The translations under genes were made by a program, and so were the position numbers. From the NCBI GenBank assembly GCA_016292575.1, contig JAEDIH010000013.1, forward strand, positions 1-23,394: a DNA stretch of 23,394 nucleotides, in the 5' to 3' direction. Positions 7,976 through 15,324 of this stretch are shown one piece after another; positions within the stretch are counted from its first letter, which is position 1; each line of letters begins with the position of its first letter. The notes below the pieces were generated by a model, which was not told where the DNA came from, searched no databases, and saw only the letters and a list, made by a program, of their open reading frames with translations. The stretch comes from Clostridiaceae bacterium (lineage in GTDB: Bacteria > Bacillota > Clostridia > Oscillospirales > Acutalibacteraceae).

Positions 7976-8004
7976 TTGACAAGCGGAGCAATTAAGGGTA
8001 GAAT
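7976..8004 (+). promoter_or_regulatory. Sigma-A promoter of the DUF1292 gene
   Basis: TTGACA (7976-7981), 17-bp spacer, TAGAAT (7999-8004). A small GC-rich hairpin in the leader (ACGGG at 8016-8020 pairing with CCCGT at 8025-8029) lies just before the GGAGG ribosome binding site at 8033-8037. Confidence 0.85.
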
Positions 8005-8045
8005 ATAGCTATCAAACGGGTGCGCCCGTACCGGAGGAAAACTTT

Positions 8046-8360
8046 ATGAGTGATGATATCAACATGGATATGGATATAGTTACCGTTGTTGACGACGACG
8101 GTAAGGAGCATATTTTTGAAGAGCTTGACCGCATTGAAACCGATGACGGCTCGCGCTACGTTGCGCTTTTACCGGTTCTTGACGATGAAACCGAAATTCT
8201 TGAGGACGACGGCGATGTTCTTATCCTCAAGGTGCTTGAGGAGGACGGAGAAAGCTACCTTGTTCAGATTGAGGACGAGGACGAATTTGAAACAATCGGA
8301 AACATCATTGAGGACCGCCTCATTGAGAAATATGAAAATGAGGAAGCAGAGGACGAATAA
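8046..8360 (+). CDS. DUF1292 family acidic protein (YrzB-like)
   Basis: A 104-aa, very acidic soluble protein (long Asp/Glu runs throughout). It matches the DUF1292 pattern: MDIVTVVDDDGKEHIFEELD at the start, followed by RYVALLPVLDDE and VLILKVLEEDGESYLVQIEDEDEFE. B. subtilis yrzB belongs to this family and lies in the conserved yrzL-yrrK-yrzB cluster; the function is unknown. Here the gene is alone, with its own promoter and a good GGAGG site 8 nt before the ATG. A likely 6S RNA gene follows at about 27 bp. Confidence 0.88.
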   Translation: MSDDINMDMDIVTVVDDDGKEHIFEELDRIETDDGSRYVALLPVLDDETEILEDDGDVLILKVLEEDGESYLVQIEDEDEFETIGNIIEDRLIEKYENEEAEDE

Positions 8361-8386
8361 GCCCTGCTTTTGTGCAAATTAATAAA

Positions 8387-8540
8387 CTACCTGCCGTTCT
8401 CGATCGTTCTGTTGTTATAACCCAACACGTTTTTAAACGGAGAGACGCTCGGGCAGCGGATTGCAGACCTCCCGGTTTTATCCGGACGAAGGGAGCGTGA
8501 ACCTGCCCGGCTATCACCACCCTGCTTTTTGCAGGTTATA
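8387..8540 (+). ncRNA. ssrS: Probable 6S RNA
   Basis: A 408-bp gap between DUF1292 and murD has no plausible ORF but strong RNA structure. ACCTGC (8389-8394) can pair with GCAGGT (8531-8536) to close a long rod. An inner helix pairs CGGGCAG (about 8449-8456) with CTGCCCG (about 8502-8509). Blocks such as TGTTGTTATAACCCAACA, GCAGACC, GAAGGGAGCG and CACCACC resemble clostridial 6S RNAs as I remember them. 6S RNA binds sigma-A RNA polymerase through a bulge that mimics an open promoter. Ends are approximate and no own promoter was clear. Other structured RNAs are possible. Confidence 0.68.
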
Positions 8541-8566
8541 TTAACAGTTCCGGCTCGGCGGGGTTA

Positions 8567-8591
8567 AAAGCTGTCGCAACGCGGCAGCTTT
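8567..8591 (+). terminator. Strong stem-loop, probable terminator upstream of murD
   Basis: An 11-bp stem (8567-8577 with 8581-8591, one G-U pair) closed by a 3-nt AAC loop. It is followed by a T-rich but not pure-T stretch, which is itself a 7-bp tandem repeat. It may end the DUF1292/6S transcript. Confidence 0.55.
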
Positions 8592-8625
8592 ATCTATTAT
8601 CTATTATCCATTATCTATTATCTAA
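8591..8625. repeat. 7-bp tandem repeat, five copies
   Basis: TATCTAT units at 8591-8597, 8598-8604, 8605-8611 (TATCCAT), 8612-8618 and 8619-8625 (TATCTAA). The array begins at the last base of the stem-loop and lies about 80 bp before the murD promoter. Copy number could vary by slippage. Confidence 0.9.
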
Positions 8626-8703
8626 CTTAGAAAATGCGCATTGTTTTGGCGTAAGCAGTGCGTTTTATATGTGTGGTTTTTTGCCATTACTGCCAATATT
8701 TTA

Positions 8704-8732
8704 TTGCAACGGCAGGCTCCGGGTGGTATAAT
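8704..8732 (+). promoter_or_regulatory. Sigma-A promoter of murD-uppP
   Basis: TTGCAA (8704-8709), 17-bp spacer with TG-type end (GGGTGG), TATAAT (8727-8732). The start of murD is 36 bp downstream of the -10 box. Confidence 0.88.
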
Positions 8733-8768
8733 GTTTTGAAAATTTAAATATTATCGGAGTGAAGAATC

Positions 8769-10112
8769 ATGAAAGAACAGCGTTTTCTTGTTGTCGGCGC
8801 AGGAAGAAGCGGCGTTGCGGCGGCAAAAATGCTCCTTGAGCTTAAAAAGGACGTTACCGTTTTTGACTCAAAGGCAGATTTTGATACGGCAGCCTTTTGC
8901 AAAAAGGTCGGCGCACAGGTTCCGTTTATTCTCGGCAGGGCAAAAAGCGAGGAGCTGACGGGCTTTGACGTCTGCGTTGTCAGTCCCGGCGTTTCGCTTG
9001 AGACGGATATAATGAAAGCCGTTGCCGCGGCGGAAATTCCCGTCTGGAGCGAGATTGAGCTTGCCTACCGCTTTGACAAGGGTCAGGTTGTTGCCATTAC
9101 GGGAACAAACGGAAAAACAACGACAACAACGCTTGTCTATGAAATTGTTAAAGAATGGAACAAGAACACGCTGCTTGTCGGCAACATTGAAATTCCGTAT
9201 ACCGGTCTTGCGCTGACCTCGGCCGAGGGCGGTTTCACCGTTGCGGAGATAAGCTCCTTTCAGCTTGAAACAATGCGCACCGTAAAGCCGCGCGTTTCCT
9301 CGGTGCTCAACATTACGCCCGATCACCTCGACAGGCACAAAACAATGGAAAATTATTCCGCGCTCAAAATGTCGATTGCAAAAAATCAGGACAAAAACGA
9401 TTACTGCGTTTTGAATTTTGAGGACGATTACCTCAGAGAACACGCAAAGGACCTTGCTTGCAACGTTGTTTTTTTCAGCAGCAGGCGCACTCTTGAAAAC
9501 GGAGTGTATCTTGAAAACGGCGAATTTATTATTGCCCTCGGCGGAAAAAAGGAGGTTCTCTGCGGCACGGACGAGGTGAAGCTTGTTGGCACGCACAACT
9601 TTGAAAACATCATGGCGGCCGTTGCCATGACGTACTGTCTCGGCGTTCCGACGGAAATTATCCGCAAGGTTACAAAGGAATTCACGGCCGTTGAACACCG
9701 CATTGAGTTCGTCCGCGAGGTTAACGGCGTGAAGTATTACAACGACTCAAAGGGTACCAACACCGATGCCGCAATAAAGGCGATTGACGCAATGAAATCA
9801 AAAACCGTTCTCATCGGCGGCGGCTACGACAAAAAAAGCGACTATACCGATTGGGTCAGCCGCTTTCCCGGAAAGGTGCGCCTTCTGGTGCTCCTCGGTC
9901 AGACAAAAGAGAGCATTGCCGAAGCCTGCGAAAAGATTGGCTTCAGTTCTTACGTCTTTGCCGATTCTTTGCAGGAAGCAGTAAAAATCTGCGCCGAAAA
10001 CGCAAAAAGCGGCGACTGCGTTCTGCTCTCCCCCGCCTGCGCCTCTTGGGGAATGTTCAGCTGCTATCAGGAGCGCGGAAACATTTTTAAAGAGCTTGTT
10101 CGAGCTCTTTGA
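8769..10112 (+). CDS. murD: UDP-N-acetylmuramoyl-L-alanine--D-glutamate ligase
   Basis: Adds D-glutamate to UDP-MurNAc-L-Ala using ATP in the cytosolic phase of peptidoglycan synthesis. The 447-aa length is typical. The N-terminal Rossmann domain binds the UDP moiety (VVGAGRSGVAAAK, about 8-20; VSPGV, about 71-75). The central ATPase domain has the P-loop TGTNGKTTT (about 111-119), followed by VAEISSFQLE and ITPDHLDRH. The C-terminal ligase domain contains AVEHRIEF, YNDSKGTN and the end motif LLSPACASWGMF. The ATG at 8769 has GGAG 9 nt upstream. uppP follows 14 bp after the stop, so the two probably form an operon. murD is away from the usual dcw cluster (no mraY, ftsW or murG nearby in this window). 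Confidence 0.97.
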   Translation: MKEQRFLVVGAGRSGVAAAKMLLELKKDVTVFDSKADFDTAAFCKKVGAQVPFILGRAKSEELTGFDVCVVSPGVSLETDIMKAVAAAEIPVWSEIELAYRFDKGQVVAITGTNGKTTTTTLVYEIVKEWNKNTLLVGNIEIPYTGLALTSAEGGFTVAEISSFQLETMRTVKPRVSSVLNITPDHLDRHKTMENYSALKMSIAKNQDKNDYCVLNFEDDYLREHAKDLACNVVFFSSRRTLENGVYLENGEFIIALGGKKEVLCGTDEVKLVGTHNFENIMAAVAMTYCLGVPTEIIRKVTKEFTAVEHRIEFVREVNGVKYYNDSKGTNTDAAIKAIDAMKSKTVLIGGGYDKKSDYTDWVSRFPGKVRLLVLLGQTKESIAEACEKIGFSSYVFADSLQEAVKICAENAKSGDCVLLSPACASWGMFSCYQERGNIFKELVRAL

Positions 10113-10126
10113 CAGGAGGCTACAGC

Positions 10127-10960
10127 TTGAATCTGCTTGAATTTTTAAAGGTTGTTTTTCTCGGCGTTATTGAGGGAATAACCGAATGGCTGCCGATAAG
10201 CAGCACGGGACACATGCTTTTGGTTGATGAGTTTTTGCAGCTTGGCGCGAGCGATGAATTCAAGGAAATGTTCTTTGTTGTCATTCAGCTCGGAGCAATA
10301 CTTGCCGTTGTTCTGCTGTTTTGGAAAAAGATGTGGCCGTTCAGACTCGGCGAAAACAAAAAGACCGTTGTTGTTCGCAAAAAGGTCTTTTCCGTCTGGT
10401 TCAAGGTTGCCCTTGCGTGCGTTCCCGGCGCAATAGTCACACTGCTTTTCGATGACTTTATTGAAGCGCATCTTCACACGCCGTTTGTCATTGCCGCCGC
10501 GCTGATTGTTTACGGCGTTGCATTCATCGTTGTTGAAAAACGCAACCAAACGCGCAAGCCTTCAATCCGAAAGCTTTCCGAAATTGATTACAAAACCGCC
10601 CTTCTCATCGGTCTGTTTCAGGTGCTTTCAATCATTCCCGGAACCTCGCGTTCGGGCGCAACAATCATCGGCGCGCTCATCATCGGCGTTTCAAGGACTG
10701 CCGGAGCAGAGTTCACCTTTTTCCTTGCCGTTCCGGTCATGTTCGGACTTAGCTTTATAAAGCTTTTAAAATTCGGTCTTGCTTTCACCGGAACGGAGCT
10801 TGCAATTTTGCTTGTCGGCTCTGTATCGGCATTTCTTGTCTCACTGTTTGTTATCAAATTCCTGATGAGCTACATTAAAAAGCACGATTTTACGGTTTTC
10901 GGCTGGTACCGCATTGCGCTGGGTATAGTTGTAATACTATACTTCGCGTTTGCAGGTTAA
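10127..10960 (+). CDS. uppP: Undecaprenyl-diphosphatase (BacA/UppP)
   Basis: An integral membrane enzyme that removes one phosphate from undecaprenyl pyrophosphate, recycling the lipid carrier for cell-wall synthesis; extra copies give bacitracin resistance. The 277-aa product has about eight membrane segments and both family signatures: GVIEGITEWLPISSTGH near the N-terminus and IPGTSRSGATIIG around residue 165. I place the start at the TTG at 10127, because AGGAGG (10114-10119) lies 7 nt before it; the upstream TTG at 10109 would put that site inside the gene. It follows murD by 14 bp and is closed by an intrinsic terminator, so murD-uppP is a cell-wall-precursor operon. Confidence 0.95.
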   Translation: MNLLEFLKVVFLGVIEGITEWLPISSTGHMLLVDEFLQLGASDEFKEMFFVVIQLGAILAVVLLFWKKMWPFRLGENKKTVVVRKKVFSVWFKVALACVPGAIVTLLFDDFIEAHLHTPFVIAAALIVYGVAFIVVEKRNQTRKPSIRKLSEIDYKTALLIGLFQVLSIIPGTSRSGATIIGALIIGVSRTAGAEFTFFLAVPVMFGLSFIKLLKFGLAFTGTELAILLVGSVSAFLVSLFVIKFLMSYIKKHDFTVFGWYRIALGIVVILYFAFAG

Positions 10961-10978
10961 AATCAAAAATATTTTCTC

Positions 10979-11027
10979 GTGGGGGAACTGCCGCATTTGC
11001 CTAACAGTTCCCTCATTTTTCTTTTGT
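10979..11027 (+). terminator. Intrinsic terminator after uppP
   Basis: GGGGAACTG (10982-10990) pairs with CAGTTCCCT (11005-11013), followed by ATTTTTCTTTTG. It ends the murD-uppP operon. Confidence 0.88.
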
Positions 11028-11057
11028 TTCAGGCAACACTAATTCCGGGTGATGAAA

Positions 11058-11405
11058 ATGAAAACAAAAAAATACCTTTTCGGCTTTCTCATCGGGATAG
11101 TGAACGCCCTTTTCGGTGCCGGCGGAGGAATGATTGCCGTCCCGTTCCTCAGAACGCTGGGACTGAGCCAGAAGCAGGCGCAGGCCACCGCAATCTGCGT
11201 AATTTTGCCGTTGACCGTTGTCAGCTCCGTTATCTATTATGTACGCGGCTATTTCACTCTGAGCGACGCCGCGCCGTTTTTGCTGTTCGGCTTTCCGGGT
11301 GCAATTTTGGGAACGCTTTTGCTCTCAAAGCTCAAGAACTCGTTTTTGCAGACCCTGTTTTCGGTTTTCATGCTCTGGGCAGGCTTCAGAATGGCGGTGG
11401 GATAA
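11058..11405 (+). CDS. Half-length TauE/SafE (TSUP) membrane permease, N-terminal repeat
   Basis: A 115-aa protein with about four membrane helices, half the usual 240-270 aa of TauE/SafE anion exporters. It matches the first family repeat: GIVNALFGAGGGMIAVPFL near the start, then QAQATAICVILPLTVVSS and a final glycine-rich helix (FGFPGAILGTLLL). TSUP proteins export sulfite, sulfoacetate or other small organic anions; the substrate here is unknown. The ATG at 11058 is preferred to 11052, because GGTGAT (11048-11053) then has the normal offset. The stop TAA (11403-11405) is followed immediately and in the same frame by the ATG of the second half, so the two probably assemble into one transporter. 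Confidence 0.85.
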   Translation: MKTKKYLFGFLIGIVNALFGAGGGMIAVPFLRTLGLSQKQAQATAICVILPLTVVSSVIYYVRGYFTLSDAAPFLLFGFPGAILGTLLLSKLKNSFLQTLFSVFMLWAGFRMAVG

Positions 11406-11795
11406 ATGCAGATACTTACCGTTCTCGGCTCGTTTTTTTCCGGAGTGATTGGCTCAATGGGCTTCGGCAGCGGAACTGTGCTCATCATTTTAATGACGGT
11501 TTTCCTTTCGATTGAGCAAAAAACCGCGCAGGGAGTGAACCTTGTTTTTTTCATTCCCTGCGCTGTATATTCAATTATTTTTTACCTTAAAAAGCACCTT
11601 ATCAAAAAGGACGCCGTTCTCCCTCTTGTGATACCCGGACTTTTCGGCGCGGCGGCCGGCTATCTTATTTTGAGCTTCATTTCGCCGCTTCTGCTGCGGA
11701 AAATGTTCGGCGCGCTGTTGATTTTGATTGCGCTCAAGCAGCTGCTTATGCCGCTTTTCAGGCGGTTTTCCGGGTCGGGGGCGGAAATACCGTAA
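11406..11795 (+). CDS. Half-length TauE/SafE (TSUP) membrane permease, C-terminal repeat
   Basis: A 129-aa protein with four membrane helices corresponding to the second TSUP repeat: GVIGSMGFGSGTVLIILM mirrors the glycine-rich motif of the first half, and QKTAQGVNLVFFIPCAV mirrors QAQATAICVILPLTVVSS. It starts directly after the stop of the first half, with no gap, in the same frame; GGTGGGA just upstream can serve as ribosome binding site. It should work only with its partner as a heterodimer or via a joined protein. Its stop is 16 bp from the convergent minus-strand gene. The substrate is unknown. Confidence 0.85.
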   Translation: MQILTVLGSFFSGVIGSMGFGSGTVLIILMTVFLSIEQKTAQGVNLVFFIPCAVYSIIFYLKKHLIKKDAVLPLVIPGLFGAAAGYLILSFISPLLLRKMFGALLILIALKQLLMPLFRRFSGSGAEIP

Positions 11796-11811
11796 AAGCG
11801 AATCGACAGCT

Positions 11812-13389
11812 TCATCTGCGCAGATTTAAGTCATCTACTCCAAGCAGATTTTCCCACTTGTTATAATCAAGACCTTCTTTTTTTCGGTTTTCTTTCCATG
11901 TATCCCAATTAACAAATTCAAATTTAATGTCATCAATTTCATTATAATAATTATAATATCTAAATTCCCATTTTGAATTGAGAAAATACTCAGACGGAAT
12001 TTCAAACAATTCTATTGTCTGAGCTTTTTCGCCCATCTTCTGTGCAATATATGAATCACGAATCTTGCTGTATGTATAAATATCAAATGAAACCATGCTG
12101 ATGCAGAAAACGCACGCAAGAACTGCCGCCGCACCGCATTTTTCTGCAATTTTAATTGTCCTTTCATCGACTGATTTGCTCGCTTCGCTGTATGCAAGCA
12201 GAGCCGCAACAATTAAAAAGAACATAAAGAAAAAGACTCCTCTTGAACCAAACGGACTGACAACCGCAAACGGGGATACGGAAACAAAGCCAAGTCCCAC
12301 GCAAATCAGCGAGCACCATTTTAAGCTTGAATTTTTCAATAAGAACAAAGCAAAAATAAAGATAAATAGAATTCCGATTGACGGAAGAAATTTGATTCCG
12401 TCCCGAACAGAACATTCAAGCAGACTTTCCGATGACGAAAAGAAAAAGCTATACATCAAAAGCATTGCAGACAAAATTACATCAAGCGCAATAACAAAAG
12501 AAATAAATTTCGGTCTTTTGCTCTCCTTTTTTGCGCGGCGAAGAAGCAGGCAAGAAAGAACGCCGAGCGTTAAAAGCAAAATTATGCTTCCAGCTGTCAA
12601 ATTCAAGCCATACCATAAGTTGTTGACAAAATTGTTGACAAATGAATCGGCATTTATAATTTCAACCTTGCGGTAGTCATCTTCCATAAAAGTAGTCGTA
12701 TCCTTAAACAATTTCGGAATCATGAACATGACGGCCGCTCCGCAGGCAGTGAAAACAAACCAGACAACAGACTTTGCGCGGTCTTTTTTTGAAACAAAGA
12801 AGCACAAAAAAACGGTTACCGCAGCAATTATTATATTAATTACGGTGTTGTGTTCAACGTAAAGCTGGCTGCAAAAGCCGAACACAGCAACGCCAAAGTA
12901 AGAAACGGCGGACAGAACCTTATTCTTAGGATTATACTTAATCAAAAGCAGACAAATAATCAGCAAAAATATAGGCGGAGCATAATTTTGAAATCCGCTT
13001 GTCCAAGAATATACTTGAGCAAACACCGACGGAGATATTCCGGCAAAAAGCAGCGCCGAAAGAATATAACCAAACCCGGTTTGCACATTCAAAAGAAGCG
13101 GAAGCAAAACAGCAATTCCGGACAGAACAACGCCCTTTGCAATTACATTCAAAAAAACACTATTGCATATTAAAATTGCTCCGAGGTTGCCGAGCAGTCT
13201 GCCGTTTCCGTAATAAAGCGCATTGTGAAAAATTGTTGAAAAGCTTGCGTATTTGAATGTCATAAAATAGAAATCGTCACTTGTCGGCGAATAAAAGGAG
13301 CCGACCGCTGCGAACATTGCAAAACAGCAGAAAAACACAAATATCGCAGCTTTTTTTCTGTTTTCCGATTTTCTTTTTCCACTCTCCAT
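11812..13389 (-). CDS. AT-rich polytopic membrane protein, DUF6056/GT-C-like
   Basis: A 525-aa integral membrane protein with a short basic N-terminus, about 11-13 membrane helices, and a soluble aromatic-rich tail of about 80 residues. After the first helix it has SDDFYFM and then YGNGRLLGN. An acidic pair in the first external loop followed by an NGR motif is seen in DUF6056 and related GT-C glycosyltransferase-like proteins, which often decorate surface polysaccharide with lipid-linked sugars. No activity can be assigned. The gene is much poorer in GC than its neighbours (13 of 60 bases are G or C in 11941-12000) and has a perfect consensus promoter, so recent horizontal gain is likely. 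AAAGGAAG precedes the ATG at 13389. Confidence 0.75.
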   Translation of the reverse strand: MESGKRKSENRKKAAIFVFFCCFAMFAAVGSFYSPTSDDFYFMTFKYASFSTIFHNALYYGNGRLLGNLGAILICNSVFLNVIAKGVVLSGIAVLLPLLLNVQTGFGYILSALLFAGISPSVFAQVYSWTSGFQNYAPPIFLLIICLLLIKYNPKNKVLSAVSYFGVAVFGFCSQLYVEHNTVINIIIAAVTVFLCFFVSKKDRAKSVVWFVFTACGAAVMFMIPKLFKDTTTFMEDDYRKVEIINADSFVNNFVNNLWYGLNLTAGSIILLLTLGVLSCLLLRRAKKESKRPKFISFVIALDVILSAMLLMYSFFFSSSESLLECSVRDGIKFLPSIGILFIFIFALFLLKNSSLKWCSLICVGLGFVSVSPFAVVSPFGSRGVFFFMFFLIVAALLAYSEASKSVDERTIKIAEKCGAAAVLACVFCISMVSFDIYTYSKIRDSYIAQKMGEKAQTIELFEIPSEYFLNSKWEFRYYNYYNEIDDIKFEFVNWDTWKENRKKEGLDYNKWENLLGVDDLNLRR

Positions 13390-13421
13390 TTTTTTACTTC
13401 CTTTATCAAAGAATTTAAGTA

Positions 13422-13450
13422 ATTATATAGCAAAAAAATCAATATGTCAA
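13422..13450 (-). promoter_or_regulatory. Perfect consensus sigma-A promoter of the AT-rich membrane gene
   Basis: On the minus strand TTGACA (13445-13450), exactly 17 bp, TATAAT (13422-13427). The -35 box overlaps the T-tract side of the htrA terminator, so the two genes are separated as tightly as possible. Confidence 0.92.
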
Positions 13451-13488
13451 CAAAAAAGAATCATCCGCGGCATTTCTGCCGCGGATGA
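13449..13488 (-). terminator. Intrinsic terminator of htrA
   Basis: On the minus strand a perfect 12-bp GC-rich stem (13477-13488 with 13461-13472, 4-nt loop) is followed by TTCTTTTTTG. It lies 20 bp after the htrA stop. Confidence 0.92.
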
Positions 13489-13507
13489 ATGTTTTCTCGA
13501 ACAATCA

Positions 13508-15154
13508 TTAATATCCGAAATACTGCCTGAAGAAATCCTCAAAGCTGCCCGAGCCGCCGCGGTAATAGCCGTCGTCGGTATTTGGCTCTGTGGTGGCCTC
13601 GGTGGTGTTGCCCTTGTCCTCAACAAGGGTCAGAGTAACGTCAAATTCAGTAGTCTTGTAGGTTCTGCTTTCAATCCTGCAAAGTCTCAGCGTTATTGTG
13701 TCGCCGACCGCGCCGGTATTGATAAGGTCAAGCAGAACGCTTGAATCGTCCATATCCTTGCCGTTGACTCCGATGATGAGATCTCCGACCTGAGCCTTGG
13801 TGTTAACAAGGGAGCTGTCGGTTGAAATGCCGGCAATTACAAGCGAGCCTGCCGGAAGTCCCTTGATTGCAACAACCATGCTGTAAAGCTGATAGGAGCT
13901 TACAGAGGCGTATTCAATGCCGAGCTTCGGTCTGTTGGGAACATAGCCGTACTCAATGAGGCTTTCCGCAACCGACTTTGCCGTTGCAATAGGTACAGCA
14001 AAGCCCATGCCCTCATAATCTGTAGCCGCAATTTTTGAGGAGTTGATTCCGATTACCTGACCGGCAGAATTGACAAGCGCACCGCCGGAGTTTCCGGGGT
14101 TGATGGCCGCGTTATGCTGAATACAGGTCATGGTATAGGTTGATGAAACCGAACGGTCGATTGCTGAAATGATACCGTCAGTCATTGAGCCGAAATACTC
14201 CGAGCCGCCGGGATTGCCGATGGCGTAAACTGTTTCGCCAACTTTAAGAGTGGTTGAATCGCCAAGCTCGGCAAGGGGAATATCCGCTGCCTCAACCTTC
14301 AGAACACCGATGTCGGTTCTGGCGTCATAGGCCACGAGCGAGGCCTCATAGGTCTTGTTTTCAAGAGTCTGGATTCTGTAGGTGATATTCTTATCGCTTA
14401 TAACATGGGCGCAGGTGAGAATATAGGTGTACTTTTTACTCTTGTCGTGCGCCATTGCAACGCCGGAGCCTTCGCCGGAAAGCTTACCGTTTGAATAGGT
14501 CATTACGCCGACAATGCTTTTCCTTGCCTTTTCCGCAACCTCAACCGCAGAAAGCTGCTTAATGTCGGCCGCAGCATTGGTCGAATACTCAACGGGAGAG
14601 GAGGTGCCTGCATTCGGCTGAGCCGAGGAGACCGTGGTTGCGGGACTCGTGGTGGAGGCGGTTGTGTTTTTGCCCCTCGCGCCGAAAAATGACGCTATGA
14701 TTGCCGCGGCCGCAACAACAACTACAAGAATTACAACAAGACCGACTATCCTTTTTCCGCTGCCTTTTTTGGGCTGACCGGGTGCAGGCGCTCCTGCGGG
14801 AGCGTAGCCGTAGGGTCTGTACTGCGGATTCTGCGGCTGCTGATAGGGCGGACGGGGCTGGGCGGAGCCGAAGCCGTTCTGCGGATTCTGAGCGCTGTAC
14901 GGATTGCGGTTCGGCTGCGGCTGAGAGCCGTAAGGCGTGTAAGGAGCGCCGCTCTGATTCTGCTGCGGACGGGTGTAAAAGTCGTTCTGAGCGGGCTGCG
15001 GCTGCTGTGCTTCTTCGGGTCTTGCCGGCTCGTCCGTATCCTCGGGGGCGGCGGCTTCTTCGCCGTCGGTTTCGGGCTTTGGGGATACGGGGGCGTTTCC
15101 GCTTACGGAATAAACGTCATATTCATTATTCTTGTTTTCAAAGTCATCTGTCAT
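13508..15154 (-). CDS. htrA: HtrA/DegP-type membrane serine protease with PDZ domain
   Basis: A 548-aa surface quality-control protease. The first 135 residues form a long Pro/Gln/Asn-rich cytosolic stretch, then one membrane helix (about 136-157) anchors the rest outside. The trypsin-like domain has the full catalytic triad: His250 in TCAHV, Asp281 in ARTDIG and Ser356 in GNSGG. A PDZ domain follows (about 395-500, with AGDLIIGVNGKDMDD-like pattern VGDLIIGVNG), and the end is Gly/aromatic (SFEDFFRQYFGY). HtrA proteins degrade misfolded exported proteins under heat or secretion stress. It lies 170 bp downstream of a sensor kinase and response regulator on the same strand, as expected for a CssRS-controlled gene. 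AAAGGAG precedes the ATG. It ends in a strong terminator. Confidence 0.95.
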   Translation of the reverse strand: MTDDFENKNNEYDVYSVSGNAPVSPKPETDGEEAAAPEDTDEPARPEEAQQPQPAQNDFYTRPQQNQSGAPYTPYGSQPQPNRNPYSAQNPQNGFGSAQPRPPYQQPQNPQYRPYGYAPAGAPAPGQPKKGSGKRIVGLVVILVVVVAAAAIIASFFGARGKNTTASTTSPATTVSSAQPNAGTSSPVEYSTNAAADIKQLSAVEVAEKARKSIVGVMTYSNGKLSGEGSGVAMAHDKSKKYTYILTCAHVISDKNITYRIQTLENKTYEASLVAYDARTDIGVLKVEAADIPLAELGDSTTLKVGETVYAIGNPGGSEYFGSMTDGIISAIDRSVSSTYTMTCIQHNAAINPGNSGGALVNSAGQVIGINSSKIAATDYEGMGFAVPIATAKSVAESLIEYGYVPNRPKLGIEYASVSSYQLYSMVVAIKGLPAGSLVIAGISTDSSLVNTKAQVGDLIIGVNGKDMDDSSVLLDLINTGAVGDTITLRLCRIESRTYKTTEFDVTLTLVEDKGNTTEATTEPNTDDGYYRGGSGSFEDFFRQYFGY

Positions 15155-15324
15155 AATCTATTGCTCCTTTCCTTGCTAAACAGAAGCCTTTTTAAGCCAT
15201 CTCCGATTGTATTTTTTTCGGATTACCGGTGATCGCTTTGATGAAAATAATATAATTACTCTCGCTAAAAGTTACCTAAAAGAAAAGCTTAAATCTTGTT
15301 TAAAATTGGAAAAACTTGTTTTGC

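Noticed and set aside
8387..8540. SRP RNA or tmRNA
   Set aside because: The SRP GGTCCGGAAGGAAGCAGC-type loop and the tmRNA tRNA-like ends are absent; 6S RNA fits better.
8591..8625. CRISPR array
   Set aside because: Seven-base units in direct contact without spacers are a simple tandem repeat.
8868..9698. 276-codon open frame on the minus strand
   Set aside because: Antisense to the conserved murD, with no motif or start signal.
15155..15324. Own promoter for htrA
   Set aside because: AT-rich -10-like words exist, but none has a fair -35 at 16-18 bp, so none is listed; htrA may be read from the regulator promoter.
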